From assembly GCF_963966145.1 (NCBI RefSeq), contig NC_091053.1, positions 7,626,001 through 7,690,000 on the forward strand: a stretch of DNA of 64,000 nt, given 5' to 3'. This DNA comes from Tenebrio molitor. Taxonomy: Eukaryota; Arthropoda; Insecta; Coleoptera; Tenebrionidae. Every line of letters starts with the position of its first letter. Within the stretch, counting starts at the first letter, position 1. The notes beneath the pieces are model-generated. The model saw only the letters and a program-made list of their open reading frames with translations. It made no database searches and was not told the origin of the DNA. Position numbers and translations under genes: made by a program. Below, piece by piece: positions 48,004 to 57,719 of the stretch.

Positions 48004-48124
48004 CTATCGCGGCCAAAAAAAAGTTGGACAATACGTTACTGTAGACACTTCCAAAATGAGTTTGAATGAGTTTTGGAAACGTCTACAGTAACGTATTGTC
48101 CTACTTTTTTTTTAGCCGCGATAG
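48004..48124. mobile_element. Hairpin MITE, 121 bp
   Basis: The left end ctatcgcggccaaaaaaaag and right end tttttttttagccgcgatag are inverted, arms about 50 bp, TA on both sides. It shares its right TA with the next element. Confidence 0.85.
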
Positions 48125-48126
48125 TA

Positions 48127-48389
48127 CCGAGTGACTATAAATGATTGAAGGAAAATAGTGGATTGGCAACACTGATGCAGTTGGTAGTGCAAGTCTTCTC
48201 GTGCATCATCTGTCAATCATTCCTATTTAGGTTAGGTTAAGTCACGAAGTACATTGTCGATTTAGATTTTTTTGACGTTTGTTTCAATTTTAAAAATTGC
48301 GTGTGTCATGCCAACGATGTTGCCAACTAAAGATTTTAAATGTGTTACCAACATAACAAAATAATTTTCAATCATTTATAGTCACTCGG
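48127..48389. mobile_element. MITE, 263 bp, abutting the previous one
   Basis: The left end ccgagtgactataaatgatt and the right end aatcatttatagtcactcgg are perfect inverted repeats, TA-flanked. It ends 165 bp before the THAP ATG. Confidence 0.85.
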
Positions 48390-48553
48390 TATGTACTAGA
48401 GTGGTATATAAGGGAAAGTAGGCTCGATCCTAGTTCCTAGGGGAGTTTTTGATAGTTAGATTTACTGTTGGGAGCATCTACTGTTTACTATCAAGCTTCA
48501 AATATCTGTCAGTTCGGTCAGACGCCAAAATCAAAGCAGAAAAATTTATTAAA

Positions 48554-49013
48554 ATGGTTGGTTGCAGGGCACCTAATAATTCTGCCAGATCAGAAAGAGG
48601 TATTAAAATGTTTCGGTTCCCAAACGATGCGTCACGCAGACAATTGTGGATCCAAAATATTGGGAAACCATTGAATTGGCAGCCTAGTTGCCACAGACTT
48701 TGTAAAGTAAATGCAAGCAAATCTAAATAGTTAACATAAAATTTACATTTTATTTTCACTCTAGAAACATTTTAACAATGAGCAATTTCATTTAAATGCA
48801 AACAATGACAAAGTTTTAAAAAATACTGCTGTTCCCAATAAAATCAATTTAAGGGTACAGGTAAGTTGCGAAAGGATCAACTACCTATCTATATGCACAA
48901 AATTTGACTTAAAATTTCTATTACAAATTGATTCCCAAGAGGATAATTTGGAAGCAAAAATTGAAAATTTACAAAGACAGTTACAAGAAAAACTTTTCAG
49001 TACTTTTCACTAA
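48554..49013 (+). CDS. THAP-domain protein, two exons, 133 residues
   Basis: The THAP domain is a zinc-coordinating C2CH DNA-binding fold found in transcription factors and P-element transposases. Exon 1 is 48554-48706, a 58-bp GT/AG intron follows, and exon 2 is 48765-49013; the frame is kept. The protein starts MVGCRAPNNSARSERGIK, with FRFP and the conserved Trp in LWIQNI, then CHRLCKKHF across the splice junction, and ends the domain with AVPNK. The late Cys and His ligands, FRFP and AVP are all in place. The second early Cys is missing: the position reads Asn. A coiled-coil-like tail, DNLEAKIENLQRQLQEKL, follows. A perfect GTAAGT donor at 48,861 could instead end exon 2 and lead to unseen exons. 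Two MITEs lie directly upstream. A domesticated or dying transposon gene are both possible. Confidence 0.8.
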
Positions 49014-49664
49014 TTCATTATTATGATTTGGCTGGCACAGCAAACGCACTTCTCAGACAGATTTTTCCTGAGTAACATTTACCTCTCTCAATTCCTTTAT
49101 TATTACTATCCTTCCACCACCCGGCGGCACGGCAATTTTGCTGGAGTACATACACTATTACGGATATTACTATCAAGTAAAGTTTTTCCACAAGCTGTAA
49201 GTTTGTAATTGAACACTGTAATTAAAATTGTTTTCTTCCATAATTGTGTTTATGCACCTCGTGGAGGGAGAATAGACTGGAGATGGCACTAATTCAAATA
49301 CGTGTACCTACCCGCGAAAACTACAGATCCATAAAAGGTTTCTTAATATAGACGCTACGCCAATGGCTTCCTTTGCCTTCCTTCCACGAGCATTGTGCTT
49401 CTTTATCTAGCGCATTGTGGATTGGGTCATAAAAGGTTGTTGCACGTGCTGTTAGAGGGTTCGGATTTTTAACATGGATAGCATAGGAAATGCCATCTCC
49501 AGTCTATTCTCCCTTCATGATGCACCTACTCTTGAAACTCTTGAAATGTCACCTGTCATATCTAACAATTTTGACAATAACAGTGCAGCCAATTAACAAT
49601 CGACAAACGCCCCTAGGAACCAGGATAGAGTCTACTCTCTTTAATATACTAATTTTAGTATGTA

Positions 49665-49909
49665 CTATTCCGGACACGGAATCTTAGCCAACAGTTTTTT
49701 GACATTTCTAAAAAAAATTATGTAAACCAATCATTAATGTCATTAATAAATGACAATTTAAAAATCACTTTGAAGTTTTTCTTGTGACATCAAAACAGCA
49801 GAGAAATGGCTTTATCTAGTCAAAAGTTGGGTTATATTCAATAAAGGCCAGTTCACACATATTTGTCAGTTAAATGTCAGTTGTGGCCAAGATTCCATGT
49901 CCGGAATAG
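49665..49909. mobile_element. MITE, family CTATTCCGGACACGG, copy 2
   Basis: The ends ctattccggacacggaatct and gattccatgtccggaatag are inverted, TA-flanked. Close copy of 39,186-39,432. Confidence 0.9.
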
Positions 49910-49911
49910 TA

Positions 49912-50255
49912 CAGTTGCGGAATTAAAATTTCGGGCAGTATTGGCAGTGTCATGATATAAACTCTAAAACAACCTTTACGTTAATAACCTCATTTTTTAC
50001 TCTTGTCATGTTTTTGTCTTTTTGGCATTCTAAATTGTCATTTGTGGCATAATAACGGTTAGGCAACATATCAAAGCGATGATTTAATTACATTCAGTAC
50101 AACTAACTGAAATCTCAAAATTCAAAATTGATTGAGTGACTGACAAAGAAAAGTTTAATTTTTGAATGTCAGTCATGATGACAGTAGAAGGTGCTTTACA
50201 GAGAATTTGTTGAAGTGACAGAAAAATACTGCCCAAAATTTTAATTCCGCAACTG
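49912..50255. mobile_element. MITE, 344 bp, sharing a TA with the previous element
   Basis: The ends cagttgcggaattaaaattt and aaattttaattccgcaactg are inverted, continued by a gcagtatt / aatactgc pair. The TA at 49,910-49,911 serves both neighbours. Confidence 0.85.
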
Positions 50256-50558
50256 TACTTAATTATAAATTTTGCTGCGACAAAAAAGAAAATAAATAAT
50301 TTCCCTTCCGTCGACATTAATTAAGAACTAAAGAAGTGTTAATTCGTTAAATGAAAAAGTAAATTGCGAAATGAAATTAAACTTATTCGAAATCAACTTT
50401 TTCTACTGCGGACATTGTTTTAGAAAACTTCCCCATAAAAATGATTTAACTTAACTTAACCTTAGCTCTCCACACACATTAAAACTGCCTTAATGCCTTT
50501 TCATTATTGTTTTTATTTTGATGGCTTTTTACTTATTTTTTAACTTCAATAATAGTAT

Positions 50559-50988
50559 ATTGTATATCAAGAGTTGAAAATGAAAGATTTCACACGAGTT
50601 TGCAGAATTGAGCCACAAGCCGTAGGCGCGTGGCTTAAGCAAACGAGTGTGAAATCGAATTTTCAACACGTGGTATACACGATATTTTTCCGACGACCAC
50701 AAAAAAAACGCTAATATTCGGCATCCGTTCAAACTTCAAATATCATTCGACAGAGCTGCGGACAAAATAATTATGCCGTTGCGCGGAGATAGACATCGTT
50801 AATCATCGGCCCGTGTACAATATAAAAACACACAGCTGTCGGCCAATCAGATTTCTCAAATTTTTCATTGTACACGGTTAGGCTGTTCGTTCGTGTTCGT
50901 GTTGAAATCGTTTGCAATTTTAAATTTTCACTAAGGAAAAACCGTGTGAAATGTGCCATATTTCACAGTGGTCGTCTGAAAATATTCT
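50559..50988. mobile_element. Composite of two inverted-repeat sequences
   Basis: A hairpin (about 50,559-50,680, core gccacaagccgtaggcgcgt) is followed by an element with gatatttttccgacgaccac at about 50,681 and its imperfect mirror gtggtcgtctgaaaatattc at 50,969. Borders are approximate. Confidence 0.45.
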
Positions 50989-51448
50989 ATTTTGTCACAT
51001 TATCAACATTTATGACGCCTTAAAGCTGACTTAATGCGTTTTCATTTTTTTTTCTTTTTAGCTTTTTATTTACTCTTTACCTTTAATATTCTATTTTTGC
51101 TACATTACCAACAATTGTTGGTAATTACCGTACTGTTCTCTAGTTAATTTTTATGGCTTAATTTGTAATTTTAGAACAATTCTTACTATATGCAACCAGT
51201 AAAACACTACACTAAAGCGCCATGGCTAAATTTGCATCCATGCCACACAAACAAATCATAACCTCACCTGTCAAAAGTGAAAGTACGCACTAAAACAAGT
51301 CAAAATTCGTACGCCAATGGCAGCTTCAGGCGTCAAAAACGAAGACAATGAATTCAAAGAAACGCCCTTCTGTTTGGGACGTGCAATGAAATTGTTCGCG
51401 AAGACGAATGAATCATGAAGATAAAATTTAAATAAGAGTAAACCCAGT

Positions 51449-51474
51449 ATAGTATAGTATAGTATAGTATACAG
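51449..51474. repeat. (AGTAT)n microsatellite
   Basis: About five units of agtat in a row. Confidence 0.85.
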
Positions 51475-51687
51475 TGTGGAAACTACTTATGGAATAAATT
51501 CAGTAATTTCAAAACTAATGACATTTGTCGAAAACGCTGAATTAGGTCATAGATTTCACTCGCGTTTTAAAATGGCCCACGCGTGCCAAAAAAGGCCCAA
51601 TTTACACTCGAACGTGTTGAATACGTTTTTTTGTTCGACGAGCCCCTTAAAGGCTCCAAATCGCTTAATAGTATATTAAGTATAAAG

Positions 51688-51783
51688 AACGGTAATGACA
51701 ATGTACGGATCGAAGACAATTGTTTGGAGGAGGAGCTTGCGACGACTCCAATATTGTCTGAGATCCGTACATTGTCATTAACG
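51688..51783. repeat. Hairpin at the left end of the insert
   Basis: taatgacaatgtacggatc and gatccgtacattgtcatta are perfect inverted repeats, 19 bp, about 60 bp apart. Confidence 0.7.
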
Positions 51784-51990
51784 TTCGTCATGCTTATGAG
51801 ATTTTTTGCGCGATTGAATATTTATTACAAAACATTCCTAACTAGAATGCAATGCGATACGACGCCCTTCACATCGTGTTGCCACAATGTCGATTTTTGT
51901 ATCGCGTTTCTAAGGCAATCTGCAAACAACTACCGCCATTGCAGTTTTGTGCGCAAATATCGCCAGTTGTGTTGAAAAACAAGCAGTAAA

Positions 51991-52670
51991 ATGAGTGATA
52001 TTAGTGATTCCGAAAACGAAGTGGATATTGTAGAAGAAACTTTGAATGTGGGGTGCGTCACAAATAAAGAATTTTTGAAACTAACGACCTCAACGTGTAA
52101 TTAAGAAGACAAGGTAATTTTTGGTATGAAAATTTTGATAATACTAATGTCGCGGCAAGTTCGCTAATATTATTTCATTGCAGCGGCAAGGAATGCCGAC
52201 CACAAGAGCCGTGTGAGTTTCCAGAAAGTGCTAACATCTTGTCTTCAACTTCTGTCTACATAAATCAAGAATTTTGGAAACCAGCGAACTCAATATGAAA
52301 TCAAGAAGATAAGGAAAATCCGGGGTATGAACATTTTGACAATTCTAATGTCGCGGCAAGTCTGTTACTAAAATTGTTTCATTGCAGCGGCAAGGTAGGC
52401 CGACTACAAGAGCCGTGTGAGTTTCCAGAAAGTGCTAACATCTTGTCTTCAACTTCCGTCTACATAAATGAAGAATTTTCGAAACCAACGATCTCGATTT
52501 GTAATCAAGAAGACAAGGAAAATGCGGGGTATGAAAATTTTGACAATGCCAATGTCGCGGCAAGTTTGCTAATGCTATTTCATTGCAGCGCCAAGGAAAG
52601 CCGACTACAAAAACTTTATGAGTTTCCAGAAAGTGCCCCCACATCTTGTCTTCAACTTCTGTCTACATAA
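51991..52670 (+). pseudogene. Decayed coding sequence with 202-bp tandem repeats
   Basis: The ATG at 51,991 opens MSDISDSENEVDIVEETLNV, an acidic start. Three tandem units of about 202 bp follow from 52,063. Units 2 and 3 translate to a 67-68-codon repeat with FHCS...EFPESA, CNQEDKENAGYENFDN and VAASLL in frame. Unit 1 has the CN(Gln)EDK codon changed to TAA and then loses frame. The unit length being a multiple of three, and the preserved frame in two copies, suggest that the sequence was coding when it was duplicated. Each unit carries a tttcattgcag word that could act as an acceptor. I do not recognise the protein. Confidence 0.45.
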
Positions 52671-53632
52671 AAATTATTATAATAATCGATTAATTTTGAA
52701 TAAACTTTACTTACCGTTCTAGAACACCAAAAATTACTTACCATCGAGTTTATCGTTAGCAACGAGTAAACAGAGCTTACCATCTTGGAAACAGACGTGG
52801 TAAACAACCAAATAGAGTACAATCGCGCAAAAAATCTTTAAAATTGGCTTGACGTTTCGTTTTGACAAGTTGTGACATTTATCAAAATCTGTTCACACAG
52901 GAGAAAATTCTCAAATTCTGACAGTGTCGAACAAAAAAAAACTTTTCCCTAGGTAAATTAATTAAATTGTGATTGGTTGCTATTCAAATAATTCGGAGTT
53001 GTGATTTGTCAATATAAATCATGTGACATTTGAGGGCGATTCTCAATGTTAATAAACTAGGCAAAAATTAATAGGGAATTTTTCCTTTTTTTAATTTTTT
53101 ATAAATACAGTTTAAAATTTGTAATGAAATGTGTTAGAAATAATATATAGAAATACACATTAAATGTAATGTTGCAAGTACCTGTAACATTTTAAATTTA
53201 TCTAGTGTTTAAGAATACGGGGGAGGATTGGGACAATTATCTTGCTGTCCAAGAAAAATTGTGGAATTCCCTATTCATTTTTGCCTAGTTTATTAACGTT
53301 GATATTAACAGATATAAGGTCAGTTTACAGAAGCGAAATTAAGTTCATCTTAATCAAATGCGAGATTAACTGAACACGTGATCAGATTAAACCAATCGAA
53401 GTTTCGCATTCATGGGTTAATCGCGCATTAAAATGTAATTCGAATTAAATATTTAATTCTCTTTCTATAAACTGGCCCATAATGTTATTCACTTTATCAA
53501 ATTTTATCTTTCCAATTCCATTATTCTCATTTCCACATCCTCCTGTTTGATGAGATTCACGCAAAACGTATCTATCTATTTGGAGCAGAATTATCAACAA
53601 ACGTAGATTTCTCTTCTATTTAAAAGCTTCAC

Positions 53633-53874
53633 TTTCTCGATGGTTCTGTTACCAAAATATCGATAGAGAAAAATCTCTCCTGTGGCAACCCTCTGGAAAA
53701 ATATCGCTCGGAAAAAGTCGCTACTCATTGCTTCCGCCTAAAACAAAACAATTAGAGTGACAAAAAAAATGACATCTTATTTTTACCTTGGATAACTGGT
53801 GCATAGTCAAAAAAGAACAAATGAGCTGAACCATCAAGATTTCTTTGTAGCATTCTACGAGTATTTGAGTGAAG
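53633..53874 (-). pseudogene. Displaced odorant receptor fragment (exons 2 and 3 only)
   Basis: Exon 2 is 53787-53874 and exon 3 is 53633-53737, both with frame and GT/AG borders intact. They read FTQILVECYKEILMVQL and AEAMSSDFFRAIFFQ. The similarity to the pseudogene at 25,900-26,146, including intron length and the flank (gtgtcgacattttt), shows a segment copied from that locus. No exon 1, 4 or 5 is nearby, so it is not a gene. The copied source was less broken than today's pseudogene, as exon 2 here is in frame. Confidence 0.85.
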
Positions 53875-54420
53875 CTTAAAATGACTAAATTAGAATAAAT
53901 TGGGAGTGTCGACATTTTTCTTAGGCCCGGTATTTCAGTCGTGGGTTAAACCAAATAAAAATGGTTAACTATTAAATTACCTGGTCAGGGGTATTTCGGT
54001 GTCGGGTTGGTTCTAATCAAGGTTAAATTTAACTGGAAAGTTAACCCAGGGATAGGGGTGGGTTAACCTGCTTTTTCTCGGTTAGACATGCGCATTACTC
54101 GTGCCGAAAGTGCGGTGCAGAATTATTTATTTTTCTGTTTTGGTAAGTTTAATATTAAATTAGCACTTATAACGGCTATTTCGCATTTTGAAGGGGCGCC
54201 AAATAAAAGTTTGAAAATGGACAGTCGTCGAAGATCCAAAAATTAGAGTTTGATATAAACATTGTATTTACATTAAAATGTTAATTGTGAAATTCAATTT
54301 AATTTGATCTTACAATAGGTATTATTTATTTTTACTTGAATAGATATTTTTTATTATAGTTTACAGTATTGTAAAAGAATTATTTTTTGTTAGTAAAAGA
54401 TTATTTTATTTAATAATTCA

Positions 54421-55241
54421 GATGCTCTTAGTAGAATTAAAATGCCGAACGACGAAACAAAAATTTTTACTAATGAGTATGAGGCTCAGGTAAGTTATTT
54501 AAGAAAACCTTTTCCTATTTCACGAGCAAAAAATGAACAACTCGGAAAGATGAGGGTTTACAAATAGTATCGAGGTACATTAGGTAAAGAAGGGTGGCCT
54601 AATTCTAAAGCAAAGTGTAGGTTAGAGTCACAAGCGTATTTGGTGTGAGATCAGAAATGGTAATTATCGATAATTTAGTCTATAGAGGAAATTGTTTGGT
54701 TGTACCAGAAACTTTAAGGAAAGAAATGTTAGATCTTATTCATTTGAGTCATTTAGGAGTTACCAAGTGTATTTTAAAAGCTAGACAAGTACTCTACTGG
54801 CCGGGCATGAGCCGTGATATTGAAAATAGAGTAATGTCATGCGAAGTATGTCGAAAATATTCCCGAAATAATTTTAAGGAACCACTCAAACCACACGAGG
54901 TGCCAGAGTATCCTTGGCAAAAGATCGGATGTGACTTGTTTGAATATAACGGAGATAAATTCCTAATCACTATTGATTATTTTTCTAAATACGTAGAGGT
55001 GTTTAAAGTCAATAATATAACGGCAGAGACAGTGTGCCGTATGATTTCCCATTCGTTAAGCCTTTCATTAGCTAAATAATTGATTAGACAAAGTGAGAGT
55101 ATATGCCAAGCACTATGTTAGACAGAGACAAAACAGTTTAACGACGTTCTTTAACTTTAATGAAAGGGAAATCATACGGCCCAGTGATTCGTGTTTTAAA
55201 AAATATTTTTGGGAGATTGGGAATTCCACAAACTTTAGTTA
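54421..55241 (+). pseudogene. Ty3/gypsy pol fragment: end of RNase H and first half of integrase
   Basis: It begins with the DALSRIKM word that closes the RNase H domain, and passes two stop codons near 54,567 and 54,646. It continues with the integrase zinc-binding region (HLSHLGVTK... VLYWPGM ... CEVCRKY) and the start of the catalytic core (FLITIDYFSKYVEVFKV). A 147-bp MITE splits it at 55,035. It stops at TLV where an LTR piece of opposite orientation is joined at 55,242. Gypsy lineage close to Mag-type elements is likely. Confidence 0.85.
55035..55181. mobile_element. 147-bp MITE inserted in the integrase frame
   Basis: The ends gccgtatgatttccc and gggaaatcatacggc are perfect inverted repeats, and CAGTG is duplicated on both sides (55,030-55,034 and 55,182-55,186). 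On either side the integrase sequence is continuous (TAETV | VIRVL). The 5-bp duplication sets it apart from the TA-type MITEs. Confidence 0.85.
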
Positions 55242-55356
55242 TGTCTTGGGATAGGGTCAGGAATCGGGAGCGTGAGCAATCACTCGCTACCAGTGCCCAG
55301 TCATTACTGTCTTTTTATTAACTCCCCACTATTTACATTATCTACATGCTATGACA
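55242..55356 (-). mobile_element. Gypsy LTR, 5' part, with polypurine tract
   Basis: On the minus strand the pol frame ends and is followed by aaaaagggaaga, a polypurine tract (55,357-55,368). Then tgtcatagcatgtagataat starts the LTR. The LTR is cut at 55,242, where the inverted integrase half begins. Matches 56,760-56,878. Confidence 0.8.
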
Positions 55357-55367
55357 TCTTCCCTTTT

Positions 55368-56263
55368 TCAAAAAAAATACAATTTTTCTGGACGTCTAAC
55401 TTTTCGTCCAAACTTAGAAACATAAATGGTTCTTCGTTTGTGTGATGAGGAAGCAATTTTACCTTGCTCAGTCTCGCTTACATCGTTGTCTTCCTTATCA
55501 CTCGTACTAAAATTATCACTGCTTAATTCTATTGCATCCTTCTTAATTCTATCATGTGATTCCTCATGTGCTTCATCTTCCTCATTGTGAAGATTTGACT
55601 CACTTTCAGAATCAGAAATATATCCAGAATTGTTTACAAAATAAGGTTTAAGAAAATATCTATTATTCCTTCGTAAAATTACATCACTACCATCCTCCTT
55701 AACTAAATAGGATCTATCATTAAATTTTCTAACTACATGTCCGATTACCCAAATATCGTGTTTCATGATGTACACTTTATCATTTGCCTTTAAAGTTTTA
55801 AAAACTTAACAGACTTGTCATAATACATCTTTTGTTTACTTTGCCTCCGTACTAACATTTGACGTTGTTTTTTAAAATCAATATTCTTTGGAAGTAATAA
55901 CTTATTTTGGATAGGTATCAGCGTTCTTAACTTTCTATTAAAAAATAGTTCGCACGGCGACAAAATACAGTAATCTACAGGGGTGTTTCTATAATCTAAC
56001 AAAGCTAGTTCTAATTCTGTTCTTGACTCTATACATTTTTTAATAATATTCTTAACAGTTTGAATGGCCCTTTCGACCATTCCGTTTGATTTCGGATATT
56101 GAGGACTAGATGAGACATGTTGAAAATTCCACTTTTGAGCAAACTCTTCGAACAAAAATCCTGCATATTGCGTACCATTATCAGATACTAAGGTTTGTGG
56201 AATTCCCAATCTCCCAAAAATATTTTTTTCTATTATTGATTCAAAAAATTGAAATTCACGCAT
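55368..56263 (-). pseudogene. Gypsy pol, second half of integrase and C-terminal tail
   Basis: It continues from NIFGRLGIPQTLVSDNG with catalytic residues visible (Asp in SDNGTQY, Glu in NGMVERAIQ), then the GPY/F-like tail (KVYIMKHDIWVIGHVV) and an acidic end, stopping at 55,368. One base is lost in an A-run near 55,797, which splits it into two frames. On its upstream side, at 56,264, a 380-bp foreign segment separates it from the preceding part of the core. Confidence 0.85.
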
Positions 56264-56643
56264 AGTTATCGGTGCCTGAAGTGGGTCATTTTCTAACGTG
56301 TATTTCTTTTTGCATTGTTAGTAAGATCGAAACCATAGAAACCATACAAAACAGTGTGTGAAATGCGATTTCACGCACACGACTATTTCTGTGTTTCACT
56401 TCACGTACTGTATTTTATTAGTTACCTAGCAACATGGTCACTGCATTGAAACTTCAGAGTTCCTTCAAAAATTTGAATTTTTAATTTCAATTTTTTGAAT
56501 CAATTATAGAAAAAATATTGTTTATATTTCGTGCGTGAAGATGTTTTTGTGCATTCAAAGGCTTATACTGCCTCGACCTTCGTCTCGGCGTAAAAGACCT
56601 TTTCATGCACAAAAAACACTCTCTTCACGCACTTAATATAAAA
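56235..56643. mobile_element. Repeat segment inserted in integrase, copy 1
   Basis: It is composed of a 275-bp part with inverted ends (ttgattcaaaaaattgaaat / atttcaattttttgaatcaa) and a 110-bp hairpin with the loop tgcctcgaccttcgtctcgg and arms gtgcgtgaag / cttcacgcac. Almost identical to 62,022-62,429. Confidence 0.8.
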
Positions 56644-56750
56644 ATAACTATTTAAAACACGAATCACTGTCTCTGCCGTTATATTACTCACTTTAAACAC
56701 CTCTACGTATTTAGAAAAATAATCAATAGTGATTAGGAATTTTTTTGAAA
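56644..56750 (-). pseudogene. Gypsy integrase core fragment
   Basis: The minus strand reads FLITIDYFSKYVEVFKVSNI, the same core region as 54,957-55,033. It is joined, in the wrong direction, to a polypurine tract and LTR on its 5' side. Confidence 0.8.
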
Positions 56751-56759
56751 AGGGGAAGA

Positions 56760-56878
56760 TGTCATAGTATGTAGATAATGTAAATAGTGGGGAGTTAATA
56801 AAAAGAGAGTAATGACTGGGCACTGGCAGCGAGTGATTGCTCACGCTCCCGTTTCCTAACCCGATCCCAAGACATAAC
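56760..56878 (+). mobile_element. Gypsy LTR fragment, opposite orientation
   Basis: tgtcatagtatgtagataat starts directly after gaaaaggggaaga. It matches the minus-strand LTR piece at 55,242-55,356 up to caagacataac. The true LTR end beyond 56,878 cannot be set. Confidence 0.7.
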
Positions 56879-57029
56879 AACGTAAAACAACCCACAAAAA
56901 CACAACATGGAAGTACCGCAAACTTTTCAATAATTTATTTAAACAAAACAATTCGGTTGCCATGGTGACCATAGCACTCCCGATCTTTGAAAATATCCCA
57001 ATTTAACTACTATAAAAAAAAATAAGCAC

Positions 57030-57290
57030 AGAATATAGCCTAAGGGAGTCCGTTTGGCTCAGGGACGCGAGGGTCGCGGGTTCGATTCCGACCCAGGGCG
57101 AAAAAAAAAAAGGCTATATTCTATCTCGTGATTCGGAAGTCACGTTAAGCCATTGGTCCCGGTCTATTGAGTTGGTCATCATGCCCCTCATAGATTTGTA
57201 AAACCAGTCCTAGACTGTGTAACAAATTTTATTTCAAGATTATTTAGTAAAGAAATCATAATGCGTCGCTTTTTGTGTCGGTGAGTGTAT
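57030..57290 (+). mobile_element. tRNA-derived SINE, candidate
   Basis: An A-box word tggctcaggg (57,055-57,064) and a perfect B-box core gggttcgattcc (57,078-57,089) are followed by an A-run and a body (ggtcccggtctattgagttg). Only 13 bases lie between the boxes, too few for a tRNA, so the promoter is altered. gaatatagcc and ggctatattc flank the tRNA-like part as an inverted pair. Confidence 0.6.
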
Positions 57291-57544
57291 TCCCACTATG
57301 AGCATCAATTTTTAACCTATAAAGGTTTTAGTATTTTGTATTCATGACATAAAAAACAATAAATTATTACAATCGGAACTCTTGCTACCGGTTCTGAAAT
57401 AACGCCGTATTTTTGTCTGTCCTTACTCCACTAATTTCTATATCAACGATTAATGACACAGATTACTTCGGAAAAGGCATTTCAATTTACTTTTTTCGTC
57501 ATAATTTTCAGATTGTAATGCAGGTGTAATTAAAAATAGCGTAT

Positions 57545-57605
57545 GATACACGTTTATAAGGCACTTGCGACGTGCTTTAAAGGCTTCCTTATAAACTTGT
57601 GTGAT
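57545..57605. repeat. Short palindrome
   Basis: acacgtttataaggcact is mirrored by ccttataaacttgtgt, around the loop tgcgacgtgctttaaa. Confidence 0.55.
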
Positions 57606-57719
57606 AATATACTTACTATTGTCAACTTTTTTAAAATGATTGGTGATTTTATTGTTAGTGTGTTTATGTACTGATTCTGGAAAATACTGCAAGTAATAAA
57701 ATTATAGGAATACTGTAAA

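Larger units (their letters stand above)
51548..52942 (+). mobile_element. MITE, family ACGAGTTCGTGTGTAAT, copy 3, split by a 1.16-kb insert
   Basis: The left half (51,548-51,667, up to aggctccaaatcgct) and right half (about 52,832-52,942, aatctttaaaattggcttga to gacagtgtcgaacaaaa) match copies 1 and 2. The insert lies between them, with AATCGC repeated at both junctions, a possible target duplication. Confidence 0.75.

Noticed and set aside
52063..52670. CRISPR-like or satellite array
   Set aside because: Three units of about 202 bp without spacers; the units keep a reading frame instead.
57545..57605. microRNA precursor
   Set aside because: The hairpin is imperfect near the base, and many similar palindromes occur in the window, so a repeat is more likely.
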